From: Hydractinia symbiolongicarpus
Lineage: Eukaryota > Cnidaria > Hydrozoa > Anthoathecata > Hydractiniidae
NCBI RefSeq assembly: GCF_029227915.1
Contig: NC_079879.1
Span: forward strand, 62,001-126,000
DNA: 64,000 nt
Reading direction: 5' to 3'
Part shown: positions 1 through 10,837 of the stretch, one piece after another
How the letters are laid out: the number at the start of each line of letters is the position of its first letter
Numbering within the stretch: the first letter of the stretch is position 1
Program-made: the position numbers and the translations under genes
The notes under the pieces: generated by a model
The model's input: only the letters and a program-made list of their open reading frames with translations
Told to the model about the DNA's origin: nothing
Database searches by the model: none

Positions 1-26
1 ATGATCTCATTTTTGATGAGACGCTG

Positions 27-32
27 AATAAA
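27..32 (+). other. AATAAA hexamer recurring once per monomer (representative copy)
   Basis: AATAAA within gctgaataaaag is the canonical polyadenylation hexamer and appears in most monomers on the plus strand. It is lost in the gctgaaaaaaagg types and gained again elsewhere as caaataaag and caataaaacg in region D. No transcript is known, so this is only a sequence match in an A/T-rich repeat. Confidence 0.4.
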
Positions 33-291
33 AGGAGTTTAATCGCCGGCAAACGAAAACCCGCAATTTCCCGTAAATCCCGGACTCGGCCCGTATAGTC
101 AAAAGTATACAAAGAAAGTACCCAGGGAGTAAACTCATTTCTCGAACGATTCTTTAAATTATTTTTTCACCCCTAAAACGCATGTGACTTGTAGTTTTCA
201 AAAATGATTTCATTTTTGATGAGACGCTGAATAAAAGGAGTTTAATCACCGGCAAACGAAAACCCGCGATTTCTTGTATATCCCGGAATTG

Positions 292-307
292 GCCCGTATA
301 GTCGAAT
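292..307 (-). other. CENP-B-box-like motif, one base short (representative copy)
   Basis: On the minus strand this reads ATTCGACTATACGGGC, that is TTCG, three bases, A, two bases, CGGG. The minimal CENP-B box is TTCG, four bases, A, two bases, CGGG, so the spacing is one base too short. Monomers with gtcgaatg have the motif; monomers with gtcaaaag have lost the TTCG half. Whether any CENP-B-like protein could tolerate the shorter spacer is unknown, and no functional claim is made. Confidence 0.4.
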
Positions 308-1155
308 GTATACAAAGAAAGTACCCAGGGAGTAAAATCATTTCCCGAACGATTTTTTAAATCATTCTTTCACCACTAAGACGCATGAGACTTGTAGTTT
401 TCAAAAATGATTTCATTTTTGATGAGACGCTGAATAAAAGGAGTTTAATTGCCGGCAAACGAAAACCCGCGATTTCCCGTAAATCCCGGACCCGGCCCGT
501 ATAGTCAAAAGTATACAAAGAAAGTACCCAGGGAGTAAACTCATTTCCCAAACGATTTTTTAAATTAATTTTTTACCACTAAGACGCATGAGACTTGTAG
601 CTTTCAAAAATGATTTCATTTTTCATGAGACGATGAATAAAAGGAGTTTAATCGCCGGCAAACGAAAACTCGCGAATTCCCGTAAATTCCGGACTCGGCC
701 CGTAAAGTCAAAAGTATACAAAAAAGTACCCAGGGAGTAAACTCATTTCCCGAACGATTCTTTAAATTATTTTTCACCACTAAAACGCATGAGACTTGTA
801 GTTTTCAGAAATGATTTCGTTTTTGATGAGACACTGAATAAAAGAAGTTTAATTGCCGGCAAACGAAAACCCGCGATTTCCAGTAAATCCTGGGCTTGGC
901 CCGTATAGTCGAATGTATACAAAGAAAGTACCCAGGCAGTAAAATCATTTCCCGAACGATTTTTTAAATCATTTTTTCACCACTAAGACGCATGAGACTT
1001 GTAGTTTTCAAAAATGATTTCATTTTTGATGAGACGCTGAATAAAAGGAGTTTAATCGCCGGCAAACGAAAACCTGCGATTTCCCGTAAATCCCGGACTC
1101 GGCCCGTATAGTCAAAAGTATACAAAGAAAGTACCCAGGGAGTAAACTCATTTCC
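300..1155. repeat. Four-monomer block, copy 1 of 4
   Basis: This block of about 855 bp has a diagnostic series: gtaaaatcatttcccg, ttaaatcattctttcacc, gtagctttcaaaaatg, atttttcatgagacgatg, cgtaaagtcaaaag, and a gagacactg monomer with gatttccagtaaatcctggg. The same order recurs at about 3,135, 13,271 and 15,701. Matching positions are offset by 2,835, 12,971 and 15,401 bp. Homology with copy 2 stops at about 1,155, where copy 1 reads cccgaacgattttttaaatt and copy 2 reads cccaaacgattctttaaatt. Confidence 0.85.
401..422. repeat. Perfect inverted repeat in the monomer (representative copy)
   Basis: Left arm TCAAAAATGA (401-410), spacer TT (411-412), right arm TCATTTTTGA (413-422): ten complementary base pairs with no mismatch. 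The same dyad occurs in most basic monomers, for example at 198-219. Common variants keep nine pairs, such as aaaagtgattt, aaaacgattt or tttaaaaatg. It could form a small hairpin or serve as a symmetrical protein-binding site; which of these is not shown by sequence. Confidence 0.85.
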
Positions 1156-3134
1156 CGAACGATTTTTTAAATTATTCTTTCACCACTAAAACGCATGAGA
1201 CTTGTAGTTTTCAAAAATGATTTCGTTTTTGATGAGACGCTAAATAAAAAGAGTTTAATTGCCGGCAAACGAAAACCCGCGATTTCTCGTAAATCCCGGG
1301 CTTGGCCGTATAGTCGAATGTATACAAAAAAAATACCCAGGGAGTAAAGTCATTTCCCGAACGATTTTTTAAATTATTTCTTCACCACTAAAACGCATGA
1401 GACTTGTAGTTTTCAAAAATGATTTCGTTTTTGATGAGACGCTAATTAAAAAGAGTTTAATTGCCGGCAAACGAAAACCCGCGATTTCTCGTAAATCCCG
1501 GGCTTGGCCGTATAGTCGAATGTATACAAAAAAAATACCCAGGGAGTAAACTCATTTCCCGAACGATTTTTTAAATTATTTCTTCACCACTAAAACGCAT
1601 GAGACTTGTTGTTTTCAGAAATGATTTCGTTTTTGATGAGACGCTGAATAAAAGGAGTTTAATCGCCGGCAAACGAAAACCCGCGATTTCCCTTAAATCC
1701 CGGACTCGGCCCGTATAGTCAAAAGTATACAAAGAAAGTACCCAGGGAGTAAACTCATTTCCCGAACGATTTTTTAAATTATTCTTTCACCACTAAAACG
1801 CATGAGACTTGTAGTTTTCAAAAATGATTTCGTTTTTGATGAGACGCTAAATAAAAAGAGTTTAATTGCCGGCAAACGAAAACCCGCGATTTCTCGTAAA
1901 TCCCGGGCTTGGCCGTATAGTCGAATGTATACAAAAAAAATACCCAGGGAGTAAACTCATTTCCCGAACGATTTTTTAAATTATTTCTTCACCACTAAAA
2001 CGCATGAGACTTGTAGTTTTCAGAAATGATTTCGTTTTTGATGAGACGCTGAATAAAAGGAGTTTAATCGCCGGCAAACGAAAACCCGCGATTTCCCTTA
2101 AATCCCGGGCCTGGCCGTATAGTCGAATGTATACAAAGAAAATACCCAGGGAGTAAACTCATTTCCCGAACGATTTTTTAAATTATTTCTTCACCACTAA
2201 AACGCATGAGACTTGTAGTTTTCAAAAATGATTTCACTTTTGATGAGACGCTGAATAAAGGGAGTTTAATCGCCGGCAAACGAAAACCCGCGATTTGCCG
2301 TAAATCCCGGGCTTTACCCGTATAGTCGAATGTATACAAAGAAAGTAAACTGGGAGTAAACTCATTTCCCGAACGATTTTTTAAATTATTCTTTCACCAC
2401 TAAAACGCATGAGACTTGTAGTTTTCAAAAATGATTTCGTTTTTGATGAGACGCTAAATAAAAAGAGTTTAATTGCCGGCAAACGAAAACCCGCGATTTC
2501 TCGTAAATCCCGGGCTTGGCCGTATAGTCGAATGTATACAAAAAAAATACCCAGGGAGTAAACTCATTTCCCGAACGATTTTTTAAATTATTTCTTCACC
2601 ACTAAAACGCATGAGACTTGTAGTTTTCAAAAATGATTTCATTTTTGATGAGACGCTGAATAAAAGGAGTTTAATCGCCGGCAAACGAAAACCCGCGATT
2701 TCCCGTATATCCCGGAATTGGCCCGTATAGTCGAATGTATACAAAGAAAGTACCCAGGGAGTAAACTCATTTCCCGAACGATTCTTTAAATTTTTTTTTC
2801 ACCACTAAAACGCATGAGACTTGTAGTTTTCAAAAATGATTTAATTTTTGATGAGACGCTGAATAAAAGGAGTTTAATCTCCGGCAAAGGAAAACCCGCG
2901 ATTTCCCGTAAATCCCGGACCCGGCCCGTATAGTCAAAAGTATACAAAGAAAGTACGCGGGGAGTAAACTCATTTCCCGAAGGATTCTTTAAATTATTTT
3001 TTCACCACTAAAACGCATGAGACTTGTAGTTTTCAAAAATGATTTCATTTTTGATGAGACGCTGAATAAAAGAAGTTTAATTGCCGGCAAACGAAAACCC
3101 GCGATTTCCCGTAAATCCTGGGCTTGGCGCGTAT

Positions 3135-3990
3135 AGTAGAATGTATACAAAGAAAGTACCCAGGGTGTAAAATCATTTCCCGAACGATTTTTTAAATCAT
3201 TCTTTCACCACTAAGACGCATGAGACTTGTAGTTTTCAAAAATGATTTCATTTTTGATGAGACGCTGAATAAAAGGAGTTTAATTGCCGGCAAACGAAAA
3301 CCCGCGATTTCCCGTAAATCCCGGACCCGGCCCGTATAGTCAAAAGTATACAAAGAAAGTACCCAGGGAGTAAACTCATTTCCCAAACGATTTTTTAAAT
3401 TAATTTTTTACCACTAAGACGCATGAGACTTGTAGCTTTCAAAAATGATTTCATTTTTCATGAGACGATGAATAAAAGGAGTTTAATCGCCGGCAAACGA
3501 AAACATGCGAATTCCCGTAAATTCCGGACTCGGCCCGTAAAGTCAAAAGTATACAAAAAAGTACCCAGGGAGTAAACTCATTTCCCGAACGATTCTTTAA
3601 ATTATTTTTCACCACTAAAACGCATGAGACTTGTAGTTTTCAGAAATGATTTCGTTTTTGATGAGACACTGAATAAAAGAAGTTTAATTGCCGGCAAACG
3701 AAAACCCGCGATTTCCAGTAAATCCTGGGCTTGGCCCGTATAGTCGAATGTATACAAAGAAAGTACCCAGGCAGTAAAATCATTTCCCGAACGATTTTTT
3801 AAATCATTTTTTCACCACTAAGACGCATGAGACTTGTAGTTTTCAAAAATGATTTCATTTTTGATGAGACGCTGAATAAAAGGAGTTTAATCGCCGGCAA
3901 ACGAAAACCTGCGATTTCCCGTAAATCCCGGACTCGGCCCGTATAGTCAAAAGTATACAAAGAAAGTACCCAGGGAGTAAACTCATTTCC
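3135..3990. repeat. Four-monomer block, copy 2 of 4
   Basis: Same diagnostic order as 300-1,155, displaced by 2,835 bp (14 monomers). Small differences include gcgcgtatagtagaatg and cccagggtgtaaaatc at its left end and acatgcgaattc at about 3,504. The surrounding sequence (about 2,640-4,400) continues to match 12,776-14,540, so this copy belongs to a larger segment duplicated about 10.1 kb away. Confidence 0.85.
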
Positions 3991-4173
3991 CAAACGATTC
4001 TTTAAATTATTTTTTCACCACTAAAACGCATGAGACTTGTAGTTTTGAAAAATGATTTCATTTTTGATGAGACGCTAAATAAAAGGAGTTTAATCGCCGG
4101 CAAACGAAAACCCGGGAATTCCCGTAAATCCCGGGCTTCACCCGTATAGTCGAATGTATACAAAGAAAGTAAA

Positions 4174-5390
4174 CTGGCAGTAAACTCATTTCCCGAACGA
4201 TTTTTTAAATTAATTTTTTACCACTAAAACGTATAAGACTTGTAGTTTTCAAAAGCGATTTCATTCTGGATGAGACGCTGAATAAAAGGAGTTTAATCGC
4301 CGGCAAACGAAAACCGATGAGTTCCCGTAAATCCCGGGCTTGGCCCGTAAAGTCAAAAGTATACAAGAAAGTACCCAGGGAGTAAACTCATTTCCCGAAC
4401 GATTCTTTAAATTATTTTTTCACCACTAAAACGCATGAGACTTGTAGTTTTCAAAAATGATTTCATTTTTGATGAGACGCTGAATAAAAGGAGTTTAATC
4501 GCCGGCAAACGAAAACCCGCGATTTCCCGTATATCCCGGACTAGGCCCGTATAATCGAATGTATACAAAGAAAGTACCCAGGGAGTAAACTCATTTCCCG
4601 AACGATTTTTTAAATTATTTTTTCACCACCAAAACGCATGAGACTTGTAGTTTTTAAAAATGATTTCATTTTTGATGAGAGGCTGAATAAAAGGAGTTTA
4701 ATCTCCGGCAAACGAAAACCCGTGATTTCCCCTAAATCCCGGACCCAGGCCGTATAGTCAAAAGTACACAAAGAAAGTACGCAGGGAGTAAACTCATTTC
4801 CCGAACGATTCTTTAAATTATTTTTTCACTACTAAAACGCATGAGACTTGTAGTTTTCAAAAATGATTTCATTTTTGATGAGACGCTGAATAAAAGGAGT
4901 TTAATCGCCGGCAAACGAAAACCCGCAATTTCCCGTATATCCCTGACTAGGCCCGTATAATCGAATGTATACAAAGAAAGTACCCAGGGAGTAAACTCAT
5001 TTCCCGAACGATTTTTTCAATTATTTTTTCACCACCAAAACGCATGAGACTTGTGGTTTTTAAAAATGATTTCATTTTTGATGAGAGGCTGAATAAAAGG
5101 AGTTTAATCTCCGGCAAACGAAAACCCGTGATTTCCCCTAAATCCCGGACCCGGGCCGTATAGTCAAAAGTACACAAAGAAAGTACGCAGGGAGTAAACT
5201 CATTTCCCGAACGATTCTTTAAATTATTTTTTCACCACTAAAACGCATGAGACTTGTAGTTTTCAAAAGTGATTTCATTTTTGATGAGAGGCTGAACAAA
5301 AGAAGTTTCATCGCCAACAAACGAAAACCCGCGATTTCCCGTAAATCCCGGACTTGACCCGTATAGTCGAATGTATAAAAAGAAAGTAAA
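4174..5390. repeat. 1,217-bp (six-monomer) tandem duplication, copy 1
   Basis: The marker ctggcagtaaactc occurs at 4,174 and again at 5,391, exactly 1,217 bp apart, and the six monomers between follow the same type order: gataagac with gcgatttcattctgg, then caagaaagta, gtataatcg, gtacacaaag, and so on. The copy ends in a recombinant monomer. Its left part is a gtataaaaagaaag type and its right part a taaactggcag type, placing the exchange at about 5,377-5,390. Confidence 0.88.
4605..4624. other. Paired T-tract block of the monomer (representative copy)
   Basis: Two runs of six T (4,606-4,611 and 4,618-4,623) are separated by AAATTA, with centres 12 bp apart, close to one helical turn. The block is present in some form in every monomer (variants gattctttaaatt, ttaaattaatttttt). 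Phased T/A-tracts of this kind are known to bend DNA and are common in satellites; bending here is an inference. Confidence 0.55.
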
Positions 5391-7796
5391 CTGGCAGTAA
5401 ACTCATTTCCCGAACGATTTTTTAAATTAATTTTTTACCACTAAAACGTATAAGACTTGTAGTTTTCAAAAGCGATTTCATTCTGGATGAGACGCTGAAT
5501 AAAAGGAGTTTAATCGCCGGCAAACGAAAACCGATGAGTTCCCGTAAATCCCGGGCTTGGCCCGTAAAGTCAAAAGTATACAAGAAAGTACCCAGGGAGT
5601 AAACTCATTTCCCGAACGATTCTTTAAATTATTTTTTCACCACTAAAACGCATGAGACTTGTAGTTTTCAAAAATGATTTCATTTTTGATGAGACGCTGA
5701 ATAAAAGGAGTTTAATCGCCGGCAAACGAAAACCCGCGATTTCCCGTATATCCCGGACTAGGCCCGTATAATCGAATGTATACAAAGAAAGTACCCAGGG
5801 AGTAAACTCATTTCCCGAACGATTTTTTAAATTATTTTTTCACCACCAAAACGCATGAGACTTGTAGTTTTTAAAAATGATTTCATTTTTGATGAGAGGC
5901 TGAATAAAAGGAGTTTAATCTCCGGCAAACGAAAACCCGTGATTTCCCCTAAATCCCGGACCCAGGCCGTATAGTCAAAAGTACACAAAGAAAGTACGCA
6001 GGGAGTAAACTCATTTCCCGAACGATTCTTTAAATTATTTTTTCACTACTAAAACGCATGAGACTTGTAGTTTTCAAAAATGATTTCATTTTTGATGAGA
6101 CGCTGAATAAAAGGAGTTTAATCGCCGGCAAACGAAAACCCGCAATTTCCCGTATATCCCTGACTAGGCCCGTATAATCGAATGTATACAAAGAAAGTAC
6201 CCAGGGAGTAAACTCATTTCCCGAACGATTTTTTCAATTATTTTTTCACCACCAAAACGCATGAGACTTGTGGTTTTTAAAAATGATTTCATTTTTGATG
6301 AGAGGCTGAATAAAAGGAGTTTAATCTCCGGCAAACGAAAACCCGTGATTTCCCCTAAATCCCGGACCCGGGCCGTATAGTCAAAAGTACACAAAGAAAG
6401 TACGCAGGGAGTAAACTCATTTCCCGAACGATTCTTTAAATTATTTTTTCACCACTAAAACGCATGAGACTTGTAGTTTTCAAAAGTGATTTCATTTTTG
6501 ATGAGAGGCTGAACAAAAGAAGTTTCATCGCCAACAAACGAAAACCCGCGATTTCCCGTAAATCCCGGACTTGACCCGTATAGTCGAATGTATAAAAAGA
6601 AAGTACCCAGGGAGTAAACTCATTTCCCGATCGATTTTTGAAATTATTTTTTCACCACTAAGAAGCATGACACTTGTAGTTTTCAAAAATGATTTCAATT
6701 TTGATGAGACGCTGAATAAAAGAGTTTAATCTCCGGCAAACGAAAACCCGTGATTTCCCGTAAATCCCGGACCCGGCCTGTATAGTCAAAAGTACACAAA
6801 GAAAGTACGCAGGGAGTAAACTCATTTCCCGAACGATTCTTTAAATTATGTTTTCACCACTAAAACGCGTGAGACTTGTAGTTTCCAAAAATGATTTCTT
6901 TTTTGATGAGAGGCTGAATAAAAGGAGTTTAATCTCCGGCAAACGAAAACCCATGATTTCCCCTAAATCCCGGACCCGGGCCGTATAGTCAAAAGTACAC
7001 AAAGAAAGTACGCAGGGAGTAAACTCATTTGCCGAACGATTCTTTAAATTATTTTTTCACTACTAAAACGCATGAGACTTGTAGTTTTCAAAAGTGATTT
7101 CATTTTTGATGAGAGGCTGAACAAAAGAAGTTTAATCGCCAACAAACGAAAACCCGCGATTTCCCGTAAATCCCGGGCTTGACCCGTATAGTCGAATGTA
7201 TACAAAGAAAGTACCCAGGGAGTAAACTCATTTCCCGAACGATTTTTTAAATTATTTTTTCACCACCAAAACGCATGAGACTTGTAGTTTTAAAAATGAT
7301 TTCATTTTTGATGAGAGGCTGAATAAAAGGAGTTTAATCTCCGGCAAACGAAAACCCGTGATTTCCCCTAAATCCCGGACCCGGGCCGTATAGTCAAAAG
7401 TACACAAAGAAAGTACGCAGGGAGTAAACTAATTTCCCGAACGATTCTTTAAATTATTTTTTCACTACTAAAACGCATGAGACTTGTAGTTTTCAAAAGT
7501 GATTTCATTTTTGATGAGAGGCTGAACAAAAGAAGTTTAATCGCCAACAAACGAAAACCCGCGATTTCCCGTAAATCCCGGGCTTGACCCGTATAGTCGA
7601 ATGTATAAAAAGAAAGTACCCAGGAAGTAAACTCATTTCCCGATCGATTTTTGAAATTATTTTTTCACCACTAAGAAGCATGAGACTTGTAGTTTTCAAA
7701 AATGATTTCATTTTTGATGAGACGCTGAATAAAAGAGTTTAATCTCCGGCAAACGAAAACCCGTGATTTCCCGTAAATCCCGGACCCGGCCTGTAT
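4756..7796. repeat. 3,041-bp (15-monomer) tandem duplication, copy 1
   Basis: Sequence from about 4,756 repeats 3,041 bp downstream. Markers include the ctggcag junction (5,391 and 8,432), the single-T loss in gtagttttaaaaatg (about 7,285 and 10,326), ccaggaagtaaactc (about 7,620 and 10,660) and catgacacttgtag (about 6,667 and 9,708). Identity is very high. Because it includes the 5,391 junction, this duplication happened after the 1,217-bp one. The left limit lies in the interval 4,752-4,822. Confidence 0.88.
5391..6607. repeat. 1,217-bp (six-monomer) tandem duplication, copy 2
   Basis: Matches 4,174-5,390 monomer by monomer. At its right end the gtataaaaagaaag monomer continues into tacccagggag rather than taaactggcag, so this is the original, non-recombinant continuation. 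That makes the first copy's end (about 5,380) the novel junction of an unequal exchange. Confidence 0.85.
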
Positions 7797-10700
7797 AGTC
7801 AAAAGTACACAAAGAAAGTACGCAGGGAGTAAACTCATTTCCCGAACGATTCTTTAAATTATTTTTTCACTACTAAAACGCATGAGACTTGTAGTTTTCA
7901 AAAATGATTTCATTTTTGATGAGACGCTGAATAAAAGGAGTTTAATCGCCGGCAAACGAAAACCCGCAATTTCCCGTATATCCCTGACTAGGCCCGTATA
8001 ATCGAATGTATACAAAGAAAGTACCCAGGGAGTAAACTCATTTCCCGAACGATTTTTTCAATTATTTTTTCACCACCAAAACGCATGAGACTTGTGGTTT
8101 TTAAAAATGATTTCATTTTTGATGAGAGGCTGAATAAAAGGAGTTTAATCTCCGGCAAACGAAAACCCGTGATTTCCCCTAAATCCCGGACCCGGGCCGT
8201 ATAGTCAAAAGTACACAAAGAAAGTACGCAGGGAGTAAACTCATTTCCCGAACGATTCTTTAAATTATTTTTTCACCACTAAAACGCATGAGACTTGTAG
8301 TTTTCAAAAGTGATTTCATTTTTGATGAGAGGCTGAACAAAAGAAGTTTCATCGCCAACAAACGAAAACCCGCGATTTCCCGTAAATCCCGGACTTGACC
8401 CGTATAGTCGAATGTATAAAAAGAAAGTAAACTGGCAGTAAACTCATTTCCCGAACGATTTTTTAAATTAATTTTTTACCACTAAAACGTATAAGACTTG
8501 TAGTTTTCAAAAGCGATTTCATTCTGGATGAGACGCTGAATAAAAGGAGTTTAATCGCCGGCAAACGAAAACCGATGAGTTCCCGTAAATCCCGGGCTTG
8601 GCCCGTAAAGTCAAAAGTATACAAGAAAGTACCCAGGGAGTAAACTCATTTCCCGAACGATTCTTTAAATTATTTTTTCACCACTAAAACGCATGAGACT
8701 TGTAGTTTTCAAAAATGATTTCATTTTTGATGAGACGCTGAATAAAAGGAGTTTAATCGCCGGCAAACGAAAACCCGCGATTTCCCGTATATCCCGGACT
8801 AGGCCCGTATAATCGAATGTATACAAAGAAAGTACCCAGGGAGTAAACTCATTTCCCGAACGATTTTTTAAATTATTTTTTCACCACCAAAACGCATGAG
8901 ACTTGTAGTTTTTAAAAATGATTTCATTTTTGATGAGAGGCTGAATAAAAGGAGTTTAATCTCCGGCAAACGAAAACCCGTGATTTCCCCTAAATCCCGG
9001 ACCCAGGCCGTATAGTCAAAAGTACACAAAGAAAGTACGCAGGGAGTAAACTCATTTCCCGAACGATTCTTTAAATTATTTTTTCACTACTAAAACGCAT
9101 GAGACTTGTAGTTTTCAAAAATGATTTCATTTTTGATGAGACGCTGAATAAAAGGAGTTTAATCGCCGGCAAACGAAAACCCGCAATTTCCCGTATATCC
9201 CTGACTAGGCCCGTATAATCGAATGTATACAAAGAAAGTACCCAGGGAGTAAACTCATTTCCCGAACGATTTTTTCAATTATTTTTTCACCACCAAAACG
9301 CATGAGACTTGTGGTTTTTAAAAATGATTTCATTTTTGATGAGAGGCTGAATAAAAGGAGTTTAATCTCCGGCAAACGAAAACCCGTGATTTCCCCTAAA
9401 TCCCGGACCCGGGCCGTATAGTCAAAAGTACACAAAGAAAGTACGCAGGGAGTAAACTCATTTCCCGAACGATTCTTTAAATTATTTTTTCACCACTAAA
9501 ACGCATGAGACTTGTAGTTTTCAAAAGTGATTTCATTTTTGATGAGAGGCTGAACAAAAGAAGTTTCATCGCCAACAAACGAAAACCCGCGATTTCCCGT
9601 AAATCCCGGACTTGACCCGTATAGTCGAATGTATAAAAAGAAAGTACCCAGGGAGTAAACTCATTTCCCGATCGATTTTTGAAATTATTTTTTCACCACT
9701 AAGAAGCATGACACTTGTAGTTTTCAAAAATGATTTCAATTTTGATGAGACGCTGAATAAAAGAGTTTAATCTCCGGCAAACGAAAACCCGTGATTTCCC
9801 GTAAATCCCGGACCCGGCCTGTATAGTCAAAAGTACACAAAGAAAGTACGCAGGGAGTAAACTCATTTCCCGAACGATTCTTTAAATTATGTTTTCACCA
9901 CTAAAACGCGTGAGACTTGTAGTTTCCAAAAATGATTTCTTTTTTGATGAGAGGCTGAATAAAAGGAGTTTAATCTCCGGCAAACGAAAACCCATGATTT
10001 CCCCTAAATCCCGGACCCGGGCCGTATAGTCAAAAGTACACAAAGAAAGTACGCAGGGAGTAAACTCATTTGCCGAACGATTCTTTAAATTATTTTTTCA
10101 CTACTAAAACGCATGAGACTTGTAGTTTTCAAAAGTGATTTCATTTTTGATGAGAGGCTGAACAAAAGAAGTTTAATCGCCAACAAACGAAAACCCGCGA
10201 TTTCCCGTAAATCCCGGGCTTGACCCGTATAGTCGAATGTATACAAAGAAAGTACCCAGGGAGTAAACTCATTTCCCGAACGATTTTTTAAATTATTTTT
10301 TCACCACCAAAACGCATGAGACTTGTAGTTTTAAAAATGATTTCATTTTTGATGAGAGGCTGAATAAAAGGAGTTTAATCTCCGGCAAACGAAAACCCGT
10401 GATTTCCCCTAAATCCCGGACCCGGGCCGTATAGTCAAAAGTACACAAAGAAAGTACGCAGGGAGTAAACTAATTTCCCGAACGATTCTTTAAATTATTT
10501 TTTCACTACTAAAACGCATGAGACTTGTAGTTTTCAAAAGTGATTTCATTTTTGATGAGAGGCTGAACAAAAGAAGTTTAATCGCCAACAAACGAAAACC
10601 CGCGATTTCCCGTAAATCCCGGGCTTGACCCGTATAGTCGAATGTATAAAAAGAAAGTACCCAGGAAGTAAACTCATTTCCCGATCGATTTTTGAAATTA

Positions 10701-10837
10701 TTTTTTCACCACTAAGAAGCATGAGACTTGTAGTTTTCAAAAATGATTTCATTTTTGATGAGACGCTGAATAAAAGAGTTTAATCTCCGGCAAACGAAAA
10801 CCCGTGATTTCCCGTAAATCCCGGACCCGGCCTGTAT
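7797..10837. repeat. 3,041-bp (15-monomer) tandem duplication, copy 2
   Basis: Near-identical to 4,756-7,796, including rare private variants. The junction between copies lies between 7,793 and 7,863. To the left the context is a cctgtatag monomer; to the right it continues with attattttttcactac, whereas at the end of copy 2 the same cctgtatag monomer continues with attatgttttcaccac. The exchange therefore happened inside a block shared by two non-allelic monomers. Confidence 0.87.

Larger units (their letters stand above)
1..4400. repeat. Subfamily region A1
   Basis: About 22 monomers of mixed type with no gene. Between about 1,200 and 2,600 there is a local run of monomers reading gatttctcgtaaatcccggg and cttggccgtatag, with one C lost before gtatag, interspersed with cccttaaatcccgg types. 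Pairs recur about 607 bp (three monomers) apart, for example the atgatttcgttt starts at 1,217 and 1,824. From about 2,640 to 4,400 the sequence matches 12,776-14,540 almost base for base. The first two monomers (1 to about 300) resemble 14,998-15,300, sharing gcaatttcccg, cacccctaaaacg and cccggaattggcccg. Confidence 0.85.

Noticed and set aside
293-306. Exact CENP-B box
   Set aside because: The spacing between TTCG and the central A is three bases, not four. I found no monomer in which an insertion restores the full minimal motif, so only a near match is reported.
293-310. tRNA-derived origin (B-box-like agtcgaatg)
   Set aside because: It resembles a T-loop only weakly, there is no A box at suitable spacing and no cloverleaf. 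Not enough to call a SINE or tRNA relic.
357-551. Recurring minus-strand frames of 64-120 codons (for example here, 3,192-3,386, 15,002-15,310 and 47,034-47,396)
   Set aside because: They repeat only because the monomers repeat, stop inside monomers according to variant type, and change frame between monomers since 203 is not divisible by 3. No start context, domain or codon pattern supports a protein.
3504-3512. Short motif hits such as GAATTC, CCCGGG, GCCGGC
   Set aside because: Restriction-site palindromes within variable monomer positions; no pattern beyond the monomer itself.
7797-10837. Assembly error as the cause of near-identical long duplications
   Set aside because: It cannot be excluded from sequence alone. 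However, small differences between copies and in-register hybrid junctions fit real unequal exchange better, so the duplications are reported with approximate limits.
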